A stretch of 64,000 nt of DNA from Phycisphaeraceae bacterium (lineage in GTDB: Bacteria > Planctomycetota > Phycisphaerae > Phycisphaerales > UBA1924): positions 570,537 through 634,536 of the forward strand of contig JAHBXB010000002.1 in the NCBI GenBank assembly GCA_019636655.1. Reading direction: 5' to 3'. Under the pieces are notes generated by a model. The model had not been told where the DNA came from. It saw only the letters and a program-made list of their open reading frames with translations, and made no database searches. Positions 45,289-54,614 of the stretch are shown piece after piece. A program made the translations under genes and the position numbers. Each line of letters starts with the position of its first letter. Positions within the stretch are counted from its first letter, which is position 1.

Positions 45289-45675
45289 GTGGACGATGAG
45301 AATGGGAGAGGAGTGGCTCGCGGTATGAAGTCAGCGGGATTCAGGCGGGTGGCGTTGAGCATGCCGTTTGCCGTAGAGGGGGCGCACATGGGGCATGCGG
45401 ATTTTCGGGTGGCGGGGAAGGTGTTCGCGTCGTTGCCGCCGCCGGCGAAGGGGCGGGAGAAGGAGGAGCGGGGGATGGTGCGGCTTGGGGTGGCGGAGCA
45501 GCGGCGGGTGGTGAAGGAGATGCCGGGGGTGTTTGAGCCCGCGGCGGGGGCGTGGGGGAGGCAGGGGTGCACGTATGTGCGGCTGGGCGGGGTGGATCGG
45601 GGGACGCTGGGGCGCGTGATGGAAGCGGCGTGGAGAAGGGTGGCGCCGAAGGAGTTGGTGGAGGGGGTGGAGTAG
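45289..45675 (+). CDS. MmcQ/YjbR-family protein
   Basis: A 128-residue protein of the MmcQ/YjbR (DNA-binding, CyaY-fold) family: FRRVALSMPFAVEGAHMGHA, DFRVAGKVFASLPP and the family-like C-terminal YVRLGGVDRGTLGRVMEAAW with VAPKELVE. Function is poorly known; a DNA-binding role is proposed for the family. GTG 45289 fits the promoter spacing; ATG 45325 would start right at the domain and is the alternative. tRNA-Arg begins 27 bp downstream. Confidence 0.85.
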   Translation: MDDENGRGVARGMKSAGFRRVALSMPFAVEGAHMGHADFRVAGKVFASLPPPAKGREKEERGMVRLGVAEQRRVVKEMPGVFEPAAGAWGRQGCTYVRLGGVDRGTLGRVMEAAWRRVAPKELVEGVE

Positions 45676-45702
45676 CGGCGTAGACTCTGGCGAGTTGCTG
45701 AA

Positions 45703-46082
45703 GCTCCGGTAGCTCAGCTGGATAGAGCATCGGTTTCCTGTAGGAACGGGACCCGGCCCAGGAATGGGCCGGTGCCAACCGGGTGAACTCGGGGAAACCC
45801 AACCGCGGCCGCCGCGGGGGCAATCCCGAGCCGAGCCGTCGGCGGGGTTGGAGGCGTGAGCGCCTTCAAGCCGGCGGAAGGTGTAGAGACCAGCGGGTGA
45901 GTCGCCCCGACGATACTCCCGCACCTGATCGCGGCGTCGCGCCGCGAGAGGGAAGCGCCCGGCACCCGACAGCCGCGGGCCAGCGATGGCTCGCGGGAAG
46001 GGTGGTGAGATGGTCCGGCCCGGCGGGGTGACCGCCGGAGGGCTGAAACCGAAGGTCGCGCGTTCGAATCGCGCCCGGAGCG
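45703..46082 (+). tRNA. tRNA-Arg (anticodon CCT), interrupted by a group I intron
   Basis: Exons 45703-45739 and 46046-46082 join to a normal 74-nt tRNA: acceptor GCTCCGG/CCGGAGC, D-arm GCTC/GAGC, anticodon stem TCGGT/ACCGA, loop TTCCTAA with anticodon CCT (reads AGG), T-arm GCGCG-TTCGAAT-CGCGC, discriminator G. The 306-bp insert lies after the third anticodon base. CCA is not encoded. The 5' splice site is set by restoring the 7-nt loop and the 3' site by the terminal G of the intron. Confidence 0.95.
45740..46045 (+). ncRNA. Group I intron (IC3-like) in the tRNA-Arg anticodon loop
   Basis: 306 bp. Core elements match those of the Azoarcus tRNA-Ile intron in order: P element ACTCGGGGAAACCC (45787-45800), Q GGCAATCCCGAGCC (45819-45832), R GAAGGTGTAGAGACCAGCGG (45877-45896), S GTGAGATGGTCCGG (46005-46018). 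A perfect 8-bp hairpin with GGAA loop at 45753-45772 fits P2. The last base is G (46045). It lacks an open reading frame for a homing endonuclease. P1 pairing at the 5' splice site is imperfect on paper. Self-splicing is inferred, not shown. Confidence 0.9.
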
Positions 46083-46090
46083 TTTTGCGT

Positions 46091-47950
46091 TTATGGGGTG
46101 GGGGCGGCTGGGGGAGCCGGGGCGTCGGCGGCGGGGGCCGGGCCGGGCGAGGGCGTGGGCTCGGGGGGAGTCGCGGGGGGTTGGAAGGCGGGGAGTTCGG
46201 GCGCGATGGTGTTGACGGGGAAGAGGCCGGCGTCGCCGCGGGGCGCGGGCGGATCGGCGATGGCCTGCTCGGCGGGGGTTGGTGGGCCGGAGAGCCAGTC
46301 GACGCGGGCCTTGCCGAGGAGGGTGCCGGTGGCGAAGGCGAGGTCGACGAGGCCGATCTGGTAGTCGGTGATGGCGCTGATCTCGGAGAACTGGGCCTCG
46401 GCGAGGCGGGTGGCGGCGTCGAGGACGTCGGTGCTGGTGCGGAGGCCGACGTCGTTCTGGCGCTGCTCGGCCTCGAAGGTGCGGGTGGCGGCGAGGGTGG
46501 CCTGGCGGGCGGCGAGGATGCGCTGCCAGTTGGCGTTGACCTGGTCGATGGCGTTGAGGACTTCCTGGCGGATGGCCTGCTCGCGGGACTCGCGGGTGCT
46601 GAGGCGCTGGAGGCGAGCGAGGATGGCGCGGTCGACGCGGGCCTTGGCGGCCTCGTTGCCGATGGGGATCTCGCCGGCGAGGCCGACGGTCCAGCTCTGG
46701 AAATCGACGGAGGTCATCTGGCTGTTGGCGGCGGAGAACGAGGCGCCCAGGCCGGGGATGCGGTAGGTGAAGTCGAGGGTGAAGAGGGGAAGGGCCTGGT
46801 TCTGGGTGAAGTCGATGGTGGTGGCGTCGCGGGCGAGCTGGAGTTCGAGTTCGAGCATCTCCATGCGGGTGCCGATGGCGGATTCGCAGAGGGAGACGGG
46901 ATCGAACTGGTAGTGGATGGGCTCGGGGAGCGTGGCGGGGACGATGACGGTGGCGGACTCGATGGGGAGCCCGGGCATGTTGATGATGCGCTTGGTCTCT
47001 CGCTGCTGGGTGAGGACGTTGTTCTCGGCGATGATGATGGAGCCGAGGCGTTCGGCGAGGCCGGACTGGGAGCGGAGGACCTCGACCTCCGGGGTGGCGC
47101 CGGCGTCGAAGCGGCGCTTGACGCGATCAAGCTGAGCGGAGGCGAGTTCGTACTGCTGCTGGGTGACGTCGAGCTGCTGGCGGGCGGCGTAGAGGCGCCA
47201 GTAGGAGCGGTCGACGGCGGCGAGCTGGCGGATGATCTCGAGCTTGGTGCGGGCCTGGGTGATCTGGTCGTCGTAGGAGGCGATGCGGATGGAGTAGGTG
47301 GCGGTCTGGCGGCCGGCGTTGCGGAGCAGGGGCTGGCTGATGGAGAAGAGGGTGTTGGCCTGGTAGGACTTGCTGAGGGTGAGGAAGGGATTGGAGGAGT
47401 CGGTGGAGTTCTCCTCGATGCTGACGCTGGCGCGGCCGCCGGAGCGGAGGGGGACATCGACGGCGGCGCCGTAGGAGGTGCTGGTCTCCTCGTTGATGGT
47501 GGTGACGTCGAGGGTGGGGTCGTTGCGGTCGCGGTAGGTGACGAAGGGCTTGAAGACGGCCTCGAACTTGGCCTCCTCGGCGCGGAGGGTCTGGCCGGCG
47601 AGGCGGGGATCGACGAGGACGACCTTGATTTCGAGGTTGTTCTCGACGGCGGAGGCGCGGGCCTGTTCGAGTGAGATGTCGACCTTCTCGAGACCGGCGA
47701 AGCGGTTCTTGTCGAAGCGGCGGGCGATGACGTCTTCGGGCTGCTCGGGGAGCGAGGTGGGCCGGGCGTAGTCCTCGATCTTGAGTCGCTCGATGTTGCG
47801 GTAGCGCTGCTCGGGGAGGCGGAGGCCGTAGTCGGAATCGGCGGGGCCGAAGGGGTTGGAGCAGCCGGCGGCGAAGAGAGACGCGGCGGCGAGGAGGGAG
47901 GCGGGGGAGCGGCGGCGGGGAGGGCGAGGGACCGAGGTGGGTCGCGTCAT
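46091..47950 (-). CDS. TolC-family outer-membrane efflux lipoprotein
   Basis: A 619-residue TolC/OprM-like channel protein. A lipobox ends in FAAGCSNPF (Cys at about residue 30). The mature protein has two TolC repeats of long coiled-coil helices and beta strands: LEQARASAVENNLEIKVVLV, ISQPLLRNAGRQTATYSIRI, LDVTQQQYELASAQLDRVKR, then LQRLSTRESREQAIRQEVLN and AAARLAEAQFSEISA-like helices. The Pro-rich C-terminal tail of about 45 residues is unusual. Last gene of the operon with the MacA-like, ATPase and permease genes; it supplies the outer-membrane exit. Confidence 0.85.
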   Translation of the reverse strand: MTRPTSVPRPPRRRSPASLLAAASLFAAGCSNPFGPADSDYGLRLPEQRYRNIERLKIEDYARPTSLPEQPEDVIARRFDKNRFAGLEKVDISLEQARASAVENNLEIKVVLVDPRLAGQTLRAEEAKFEAVFKPFVTYRDRNDPTLDVTTINEETSTSYGAAVDVPLRSGGRASVSIEENSTDSSNPFLTLSKSYQANTLFSISQPLLRNAGRQTATYSIRIASYDDQITQARTKLEIIRQLAAVDRSYWRLYAARQQLDVTQQQYELASAQLDRVKRRFDAGATPEVEVLRSQSGLAERLGSIIIAENNVLTQQRETKRIINMPGLPIESATVIVPATLPEPIHYQFDPVSLCESAIGTRMEMLELELQLARDATTIDFTQNQALPLFTLDFTYRIPGLGASFSAANSQMTSVDFQSWTVGLAGEIPIGNEAAKARVDRAILARLQRLSTRESREQAIRQEVLNAIDQVNANWQRILAARQATLAATRTFEAEQRQNDVGLRTSTDVLDAATRLAEAQFSEISAITDYQIGLVDLAFATGTLLGKARVDWLSGPPTPAEQAIADPPAPRGDAGLFPVNTIAPELPAFQPPATPPEPTPSPGPAPAADAPAPPAAPTP

Positions 47951-47995
47951 GTCTGGGTTCCGGGCTGTCCGTCGGCGCGCCGCCGCGGGCTTGGG

Positions 47996-49243
47996 TCATT
48001 CGTGCCTGAGGGCGGCGATCGGGTCGAGGCGTGCGGCCTTGATGGCGGGGAACATTCCGAAGAGGACGCCGGTGACCACACTGAAGCCGACGGAGAGGAC
48101 GATGGCCCAGAAGGGGACGACCGCGTTCTCAAGGGGCGAGCCGGGGAGCTTGGTCATGGCGAGGGTGAGGCCCTCGCCGACGAGGAGGCCGATGCCCGCG
48201 CCGGCGAGGCAGAGGACGACGGCCTCGACGAGGAACTGCATGAGGATGACGGCGGGGCGGGCGCCCATGGCCTTGCGGAGGCCGATCTCACGAGTGCGCT
48301 CGCTGACGGAGACGAGCATGATGTTCATGATTCCGATGCCGCCGACGAGGAGGGAGATAGCGACGATACCGCCGGCGCCGGCGGTGATGGCGGTGGCGAC
48401 CTTGTTGAACTGATCGATGAACTGCTGGAGAACCTGGACGCGGAAGTTGTCTTCCTCGCCCGGGGGGAGGTTGCGCATGCGGCGGAGCATGAAGCCGACT
48501 TCGGCCTTGGCCTCTTCAGCCTTGTCGGGGGAGGAGAGTTCGCCGAGGAGGAAGTTGACGTGGCGGCGGCCGGGGTTGAGGCTCATGGCCATGGAGAGGG
48601 GGATGTAGACCTCGGCCTCGGCCTCGCCACCGCCGAACATGGGGCTGATGGTCTTGGTCTCGACGACGCCGACGACCTTGAAACGGCGGCCGCCGATGAG
48701 GATGGACTCGCCGACTGGCTCGCGGTCGAGGGTGAGCAGTTCGATGGCCTTGTCGTTGACGAGGCAGACGGAGAGACGCTGCTCCTCGTCGATGCTGGTG
48801 AAGCGGCGGCCCTGGGTGACGTAGCGGCTCTCGATGTCGTGCCACTGGGGCCAGATGCCGGTGACCTGAATGCTCTTGAGGAGCTGGTCGTTGTAGGCCA
48901 GGTCGTAGGAGCCGAAGAAGAGGGGCGTGAACTTGTCGATGGTGGTGGTGTGCTTGACGATGGCGTCGACCTCGGCCATCACGAGCTCGCTCTTCCACCA
49001 GGGGATGCCGCGGCCGCGCTTGCTGCGGGGCATCCAGCCGTCGATGTAGACCTTCTTGGTGCCGAAGGTCTCGAACTCCTTGAGGACGAAGCGCTTGAGG
49101 CCGTCGGTGGCGGAGACGGTGCCGATGACGGCGGCGACGCCGATGATGATGCCCAGGGTGGTGAGCAGGGCGCGGACCTTGTTGGCCCAGATCTGGGAGA
49201 CGGCGAGGAAGACGGTCTGGATGAGGACGCGGAGGATGATCAT
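47996..49243 (-). CDS. MacB-type ABC transporter permease
   Basis: A 415-residue permease with the MacB/LolE layout: one N-terminal membrane helix ([20 protein letters not shown]), a large periplasmic domain (residues 45-290) and three C-terminal helices ([59 protein letters not shown]) with the coupling motif [15 protein letters not shown] between them. The ATPase is on a separate gene that overlaps its start by 4 bp. Works with the periplasmic adaptor and the TolC-like protein to export an unknown substrate. Confidence 0.9.
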   Translation of the reverse strand: MIILRVLIQTVFLAVSQIWANKVRALLTTLGIIIGVAAVIGTVSATDGLKRFVLKEFETFGTKKVYIDGWMPRSKRGRGIPWWKSELVMAEVDAIVKHTTTIDKFTPLFFGSYDLAYNDQLLKSIQVTGIWPQWHDIESRYVTQGRRFTSIDEEQRLSVCLVNDKAIELLTLDREPVGESILIGGRRFKVVGVVETKTISPMFGGGEAEAEVYIPLSMAMSLNPGRRHVNFLLGELSSPDKAEEAKAEVGFMLRRMRNLPPGEEDNFRVQVLQQFIDQFNKVATAITAGAGGIVAISLLVGGIGIMNIMLVSVSERTREIGLRKAMGARPAVILMQFLVEAVVLCLAGAGIGLLVGEGLTLAMTKLPGSPLENAVVPFWAIVLSVGFSVVTGVLFGMFPAIKAARLDPIAALRHE

Positions 49244-50013
49244 GCGCTGCCCTCGGCGGGGACGGCGACGGGCTCGGCGGCGCGCTGGGCGGCGTCGAGG
49301 GCGCGGTTGAGGTAGTCGCGGTGGATGGGGTCCTCGGCGGTGGGGTAGTCGGAGACGATGAGGCCGTCGCGGAGGCGGACAATGCGGTGGGCGTAGCCGG
49401 CGATGTCCTCTTCGTGGGTGACCATGACGATGGTCTGGCCCTCGGCGTGGAGGGCGTTGAAGAGGCCGATGATCTCCTCGCTGGTGCGGGAATCAAGGTT
49501 GCCGGTGGGCTCGTCGGCGAGGATGATGCTCGGCTCGTTGACGAGGGCGCGGGCGATGGCGACGCGCTGGCGCTGGCCGCCGGAGAGCTGGTTGGGCTTG
49601 TGGCGGACGCGGTCGCCGAGGCCGACGCGTTCGAGGGCGCGGCGGGCGCGCTTGCCCGTGCCCCACCAGAAGCGGCGGGAGTAGATGAGGGGGAGGGCGA
49701 CGTTCTTGAGGGCCGTGGCGCGGGGGAGCAGCTCGAAGGACTGGAAGACGAAGCCGATCTCCTCGTTGCGGACCTGGGCGAGGGCGGCGGCGCCCATGCG
49801 GTGGGTGGGCCGGCCGTTGAGTTCGTAGACGCCGCGGGTGGGCCGGTCGAGGCACCCGAGGATGTTCATCAGGGTGCTCTTGCCCGAGCCCGAGGCGCCC
49901 ATGATGGCGACGAACTCGTTCTTGCCGATGGTCAGGTCGATGCCGCGGAGCGCGTGGACGCGCTCGACGCCGATCTTGTAGATCTTCTCGACCTGACGGA
50001 TGTGGATGGTCAT
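49240..50013 (-). CDS. MacB/LolD-type ABC transporter ATPase
   Basis: A 257-residue ATPase: Walker [21 protein letters not shown] (residues 37-56), Q-loop [11 protein letters not shown], signature [16 protein letters not shown], Walker [15 protein letters not shown]-loop [15 protein letters not shown] and LDSRTSEEI are typical of MacB/LolD ATPases. A C-terminal extension of about 30 residues is Ala-rich. The stop overlaps the permease start (4 bp). It follows the adaptor gene by 10 bp. Confidence 0.92.
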   Translation of the reverse strand: MTIHIRQVEKIYKIGVERVHALRGIDLTIGKNEFVAIMGASGSGKSTLMNILGCLDRPTRGVYELNGRPTHRMGAAALAQVRNEEIGFVFQSFELLPRATALKNVALPLIYSRRFWWGTGKRARRALERVGLGDRVRHKPNQLSGGQRQRVAIARALVNEPSIILADEPTGNLDSRTSEEIIGLFNALHAEGQTIVMVTHEEDIAGYAHRIVRLRDGLIVSDYPTAEDPIHRDYLNRALDAAQRAAEPVAVPAEGSA

Positions 50014-50023
50014 GCGGCGGGGA

Positions 50024-51352
50024 TCAGTTCTTGGCGGAGGCGGCGGCCGTAGGCGCGGCCTCGCCGGGCTTGTCGGGCTTCTTCGCGTCGTTCTCGTCGA
50101 TGACGCGGTCGCCCTGCTTGACGGAGACGAGGGCCTTGTAGGGGCCGGTCACGACGCCCCACCCTTCCTCGAGGCCCGCGACGATGACGGTGTGCGAGAG
50201 GTCGCTGGCGCCGGTGATGACGGGGACGGCGACGGCCTTGCGGGTGTTGGGGTCGGTCGCGTCGGGGTCGTCGATGACGCGGTAGACGATGCGGGCGTAG
50301 GCCTTGCGCTGGCCGAGCGATGCGTTGGCGTCCTGAGCTTCCTTGGGGAGTTCGTCGACGCGCCGATCGACGACGGCCTGGCTGGGGATGCGGATGACGT
50401 CGGCGAGGGTCTCGACCTCGATATCAGTGTTGGCCTGGAGGCCGGAGCGGAGGAGCCGCTCCGGCGGCTTGTCGACGAGGATCTCGACCTCGAAGTAGCC
50501 GGACTGGTCCTGGGCGATGAGCCGCTTGAGGCCGACCTTGTCGACCCGGCCGCGGAGTTCCTCGCCGGGGTAGGCGTTGATATAGATGCGCGCGGACTGG
50601 TTCTCCTTGACCGGGGCGATGTTGGATTCATCGACGCGGGCCCTAAGGAGCATGACGGAGAGGTCGGCGATCTCCATGATGGAGGTGCCGGCGTTGTTGA
50701 AGGTTCCCAGAACGGTCTCGCCGACCTCGGAGTTGAGCTTGACGATGCGGCCGTCCATGGGCGAGGTGATGACGGCGTTGTCGAGGTCCTTGGCGGCGCG
50801 GGCGATGTTGGCGCGGGCGACCTCGATGGAGAAGGTGGCGGCGCGGAGGGCGGCGTCGGCCCGCCGGTACTCGGCCTCGGCGCGGTCGAGGTCGGACTTG
50901 GAGACATCGCGCGAGCTGAACAGTTCCTTCTGTCGGTCCAGTTCGGCCTTGGCGTTCTCGAACGAGGCGCGGGCGCCCTCGAGGCGGGCCTCGTCGGCCT
51001 TGAGTTCGGCCTGGGCGGACTCGAGGCGGGCGGCGAGGTCGACCGAATCGAGGCGGACGATGACGTCGCCCTTCTTGACGGCGTCGCCCTCGCGGAACGG
51101 GAGGGCGATGATCTTGGCCGAGACCTGGGCGCTGACGATGACCTTGGTCTTGGGCTCAATGGAGCCGGGGGCGTTGACGGTGCGGACCAGTTCGCCGCGG
51201 GCGACCTTCTCGATGCGGACCTGGGTGGCGTTCGCCTTGCCGGAGAACTTGCGGGCGAAGGACTTGCCGAAGTCACTGGTGGCGAGGAAGAAGCCCCCCC
51301 CGGCGCAGCCGAGGACACAGACTATGAATATGCCAAGGAGCCACTTCCACAC
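50024..51352 (-). CDS. MacA-like membrane fusion protein
   Basis: A 442-residue HlyD/MacA-type adaptor. An N-terminal membrane anchor ([19 protein letters not shown]) precedes the lipoyl half ([37 protein letters not shown]). A long helical hairpin (residues 105-200, [20 protein letters not shown] ...) connects to the second lipoyl half ([20 protein letters not shown]) and the barrel domain. It bridges the inner-membrane transporter and the TolC-like channel. First gene of the four-gene operon on the minus strand. Confidence 0.9.
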   Translation of the reverse strand: MWKWLLGIFIVCVLGCAGGGFFLATSDFGKSFARKFSGKANATQVRIEKVARGELVRTVNAPGSIEPKTKVIVSAQVSAKIIALPFREGDAVKKGDVIVRLDSVDLAARLESAQAELKADEARLEGARASFENAKAELDRQKELFSSRDVSKSDLDRAEAEYRRADAALRAATFSIEVARANIARAAKDLDNAVITSPMDGRIVKLNSEVGETVLGTFNNAGTSIMEIADLSVMLLRARVDESNIAPVKENQSARIYINAYPGEELRGRVDKVGLKRLIAQDQSGYFEVEILVDKPPERLLRSGLQANTDIEVETLADVIRIPSQAVVDRRVDELPKEAQDANASLGQRKAYARIVYRVIDDPDATDPNTRKAVAVPVITGASDLSHTVIVAGLEEGWGVVTGPYKALVSVKQGDRVIDENDAKKPDKPGEAAPTAAASAKN

Positions 51353-51536
51353 GCGGCAAGTCTCCTGTTCGGGGCCGTAGGCGGGATCACCCGCTCTTCT
51401 CTCGCCGCGGCGGGCCGCGGAACGGCGAGTGCCACATTGTTGGGAGTTCGGAAGGTGGGTTTCACCGTATCCCGGGACGCACCACTGTATACCCCGCGGC
51501 GGGCGCTGAGGTGCGGAAGTCGGGCCTCCCGCTCGA

Positions 51537-52073
51537 CTAGCGGGGCGCGGGCGGTGCGAGGATCGACAGGTAGGCCCGCCACGGGCCGACCTGGTCGCCG
51601 TATTGGAACGCCATTGCTTTACAAACCTGCGCGATGTGGTTCAGGTCGTGGACGACCCAGGTTGCCATGAGTTCTCGCAGGGTGACCGGGCCGAACGCGG
51701 GGTGCGTTCCGGGGCGATCGAGGTCGGGCTCGGAGAGCGCCATCTGGGCGAGGGCCGTGAGGCTGGCGCGGCGGGCGTGCGCGAACAGGTCGATGAGTGC
51801 GGCGGTGGTGTGGGCGCGGCTGAGTTCGGCGTGGCCGGCGCGATCAAGCGGGTCGAAGGGGCGCGCAGGGCCGTGCTGGAGGATGATCCGGGCGCGGGGG
51901 ACCCAGTCCGCCTCCTCGCAGTGGATGAGGTGGGCAACGACTTCGTGGGCGCTCCAGGTGCCGGGGCCGTAGGGACTGGTGGTCCACTCATCGGGAACGT
52001 CGGCGAGGAGCGCGCGGAGGACCTCGGGGGTGCGGGCCAGGAGTGTCTTGGCGTGATCGAGGCGGTACTGCAC
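51537..52073 (-). CDS. DinB-family protein
   Basis: A 178-residue four-helix protein of the DinB/YfiT superfamily (metal-dependent, role in stress or small-molecule modification). The conserved His are in WSAHEVVAHLIHCEEADWV (residues 37-55) and, near the end, ATWVVHDLNHIAQV. The start is uncertain: GTG 52073 is chosen because it gives a domain-length protein and avoids overlap with the neighbouring cytochrome gene, but no Shine-Dalgarno or promoter box supports it. Confidence 0.8.
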   Translation of the reverse strand: MQYRLDHAKTLLARTPEVLRALLADVPDEWTTSPYGPGTWSAHEVVAHLIHCEEADWVPRARIILQHGPARPFDPLDRAGHAELSRAHTTAALIDLFAHARRASLTALAQMALSEPDLDRPGTHPAFGPVTLRELMATWVVHDLNHIAQVCKAMAFQYGDQVGPWRAYLSILAPPAPR

Positions 52074-52110
52074 TATCGATTGTCCCGCGGCCGCGGTCTC
52101 CCGCGCCGCC

Positions 52111-52647
52111 CTAGCGGGCGTACCGCGTAAATACGTAGTCGCGTGCCTTGACCGCCTGGTGGCAATCAAAGCAGCCCTGGAGTTTCGCCTGGTCGGTCAT
52201 CGGCTTGCCGTCGTCGAACTGGAAGTAGCCCCACCCGCCGGTCGAGGCGTACCGGGCGGAGTCCTTCACCATGAACTGGATCCCGTTCTTGGGCGGGCCG
52301 GCCACGAACGACTGGGGCTTGCCGAAGACCTTGTTGTTCTCCTCCGATGGGAGGCAGGCCCAGGCCAGACGGGCGATGACGGCGCCGTCCGGAAACGGAA
52401 GGGTCTGCTCTCTGTAGGCGCTGATCGCCGCGTCGTTCCCCAGGACAGCGCGGATGTCGTCGAGGTCGCCTTCCTCGCGCGCGACGGAGATCAGCCTCCA
52501 GTCGCGGTATCCCGGAGGAAGTTGGTGTTCAACGTTCGGGTCGGACCCTGCTCCAGTTAATCCTGGCCCGCCGGCAAACGAGGCAACGATCACGGTCGCC
52601 GTGGCGGCCGCAACCATGACCAAAGCGGTGCGCTTCGCGGGGTGCAT
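52111..52647 (-). CDS. Cytochrome P460-like exported heme protein
   Basis: A 178-residue protein with a signal peptide (ALVMVAAATATVIVASFAG). The P460-type domain contains YRDWRLISVAREEGDLDDIR, WACLPSEENNKVFG and GYFQFDDGKPM, and the C-terminal heme-binding motif CFDCHQAVKARDYVFT (CxxCH). Cytochrome P460 proteins oxidise hydroxylamine or bind small ligands through a Lys-crosslinked heme. Whether this one does is unknown. It is periplasmic or extracellular. Monocistronic as far as seen. Confidence 0.8.
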   Translation of the reverse strand: MHPAKRTALVMVAAATATVIVASFAGGPGLTGAGSDPNVEHQLPPGYRDWRLISVAREEGDLDDIRAVLGNDAAISAYREQTLPFPDGAVIARLAWACLPSEENNKVFGKPQSFVAGPPKNGIQFMVKDSARYASTGGWGYFQFDDGKPMTDQAKLQGCFDCHQAVKARDYVFTRYAR

Positions 52648-52776
52648 TCTTCAGACCTGGGGGATGACCTGCTTCGGTCCGTGGCCACGCGGGCGAATGG
52701 TACCGTCCTGACCGCATCTGAGGAACACCGCCGAGCCGGGCCGCACTGCGGCCATCATCACACGGCAGCACCGGAC

Positions 52777-54498
52777 TTACCCAAGCCGCTCCGTCAGGTA
52801 GTCGTTCACCTTGTCGATCGCGATTCGCGACTGGGCGCCGGTGTCGCGGTCGCGGACGGTGACGGTCTGGTCCTTGAGGGTGTCGCCGTCGACGGTGAAG
52901 CAGAAGGGGCAGCCGGCCTCATCCATGCGGGCGTAGCGCTTGCCGATGGACTGCTTGGCGTCGATCTCGATGAAGCCGGTGCGGCCGAACCGGGCGGCGA
53001 TCGCCGCGTGGAGTTTCTCGCCGACCTCCGGCATGCCGTCCTTGTTGACCAGCGGGAAGACCGCCGCCTTGATCGGGGCGAGGCGCGGGTGGAACTTCAT
53101 GATCTCCGGGCTGGGGCGGGAGGCGTCCTTGGTGTAGGCCTCGCAGAGGATCGCCAGAACGCCGCGGTCGAGGCCCGCGGCGGGCTCGATGCAGTGCGGG
53201 AGATAGCGTTCGCCCTTCTTGGAGCCGTTGGGGAGGGTCTCGCCGCGGTCGGTGTCGAAGTACTCGAGTTTGGCGCCGGAGTGCTGCTGATGCTGGCGGA
53301 GGTCGTAGTCGCCGCGGTGGGCGATGCCCTCGAGTTCGCCGAAATCGGGGGCGGTGAAGGGGAAGCGGTACTCGACGTCGCTGGTGCCGACGGAGTAGTG
53401 GGAGAGTTCGTCCTTGTCGTGCTCGCGGAGGCGGAGGTTCTCGCCGGCGAGGCCGAGGGACTGCCACCACTCCATGCGGAAGTCGCGCCAGAACTTGTAC
53501 CAGTCGGCGCTCTCGGTGGGGTGGCAGAAGAACTCGAGTTCGGCCTGGTCGAACTCGCGGGAGCGGAAGGTGAAGTTGCGGGGCGTGACCTCGTTGCGGA
53601 AACTGGTGCCGGTGTTGCCGATGCCGAAGGGGACGCGGATGCGGGTGGTGTCGACGACGTTCTTGAACTGGACGAAGATGCCCTGGGCGGTCTCGGGTCG
53701 GAGGTAGGCGACGTCGTCCTCGGTCGCGGTGGCGCCGATGTAGGTCTTAAACATGAGGTTGAACTGGCGGGGCTCAATCAGAAATCCCTTCTTTCCCGTA
53801 AAGGGAGATGGCACCAGCATTGAATTAGTCTTAAGCTGATCCATTGGTACCGCGCGAATGGTAACGCGTATTGGCTTCCCCTTGAACTCCAATTCGCCAT
53901 ACCAGCCACCACCGTCCTCAACTAGCTTGAGATAAAAAATTGCACCGATACCAATGGCCTTTTGGAGCTTTTTGTCAGACTGCAACTGTTCCACCGCTTC
54001 GCCTTCGGTGGATGCGATGATCGTTGCCAGCGGAAGAATGTTGATGTCTGGCCGTGCGAGATTAGCAAAATGCCGAACTGTCTGCGATGTGGCCTCGTCC
54101 ATTCCTGGCTGTGTGTACACGCCGTACAGCTGATCTGCCCGAAACCTCTGCTTAGTCTCCTTATCATCCACCATCGGGTCATTGAACCCCGCGACGTGCC
54201 CACTCGCCGCCCACACCTTGGGGTGCTGGACAATCCGCGTCTCCACCGGCACGCACCGCACCGGCTCGTCGTTGGGCCCCTTGCGCCCCCAGCAGGGCTG
54301 CATGATCATGTCCTGCCACCATGCCTCGCGCAGGTTCTTCTTCAGTTGTGCGCCCAGCGGGCCGTAGTCCCAGAAGCCGTTGATGCCGCCGTAGATCTCG
54401 CTCGCCTGGTACACGAAGCCGCGGCGCTTGCAGAGCGCCATGATCTCGTCCATCGACTTCCTGGTGCTGGTCTCGGGGGCGGTGGGCTGCTCGGACAT
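52777..54498 (-). CDS. glyS: Glycyl-tRNA synthetase (alpha2 type) with low-GC internal segment
   Basis: A 573-residue class II synthetase. KRRGFVYQASEIYGGINGFW opens the domain, with motif 1 near WWQDMIMQPCWGRKG. Motif 2 is IGNTGTSFRNEVTPRNFTFR and motif 3 PAAGLDRGVLAIL. The C-terminal anticodon domain has VFPLVNKDGMPEVGEKLHAA. The catalytic halves use the local GC-rich codons. The insertion between motif 1 and motif 2 (about residues 106-240, bases 53780-54180) is visibly AT-richer, with codons ending in A/T. The reading frame is intact throughout. No second glycyl-tRNA synthetase is seen. Confidence 0.93.
   Translation of the reverse strand: MSEQPTAPETSTRKSMDEIMALCKRRGFVYQASEIYGGINGFWDYGPLGAQLKKNLREAWWQDMIMQPCWGRKGPNDEPVRCVPVETRIVQHPKVWAASGHVAGFNDPMVDDKETKQRFRADQLYGVYTQPGMDEATSQTVRHFANLARPDINILPLATIIASTEGEAVEQLQSDKKLQKAIGIGAIFYLKLVEDGGGWYGELEFKGKPIRVTIRAVPMDQLKTNSMLVPSPFTGKKGFLIEPRQFNLMFKTYIGATATEDDVAYLRPETAQGIFVQFKNVVDTTRIRVPFGIGNTGTSFRNEVTPRNFTFRSREFDQAELEFFCHPTESADWYKFWRDFRMEWWQSLGLAGENLRLREHDKDELSHYSVGTSDVEYRFPFTAPDFGELEGIAHRGDYDLRQHQQHSGAKLEYFDTDRGETLPNGSKKGERYLPHCIEPAAGLDRGVLAILCEAYTKDASRPSPEIMKFHPRLAPIKAAVFPLVNKDGMPEVGEKLHAAIAARFGRTGFIEIDAKQSIGKRYARMDEAGCPFCFTVDGDTLKDQTVTVRDRDTGAQSRIAIDKVNDYLTERLG
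53780..54180 (-). other. Low-GC segment within glycyl-tRNA synthetase gene
   Basis: Within the gene, 53941-54000 has 30 G+C of 60 and 54061-54120 has 31, whereas 53401-53460 has 42 of 60. The patch covers the insertion domain and leaves the frame intact. It may be a recombined segment or a domain gained later. Confidence 0.7.
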
Positions 54499-54601
54499 CG
54501 GCTCGGCTCTCCGGCGGCGCGGCGGGGACTTGGGGGCGCAGGGCCGGCGGCCCCGTCGCGGGCGGGGACTATAGGGGCTCGCGCTCAGCGTCCGTTCGCA
54601 G

Positions 54602-54607
54602 TACCAT
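54602..54607 (+). promoter_or_regulatory. -10 box TACCAT, probable leaderless start
   Basis: TACCAT ends 7 nt before the GTG at 54615. Confidence 0.4.
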
Positions 54608-54614
54608 CCGCGGC

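Noticed and set aside
45783-46031. Open frames inside the tRNA-Arg intron
   Set aside because: No homing-endonuclease motif; the sequence is accounted for by intron core elements.
46005-49315. Long plus-strand acidic Gly/Ala-rich open frames opposite the efflux operon
   Set aside because: Typical antisense shadows of third-position GC; the minus strand has the recognisable transporter genes.
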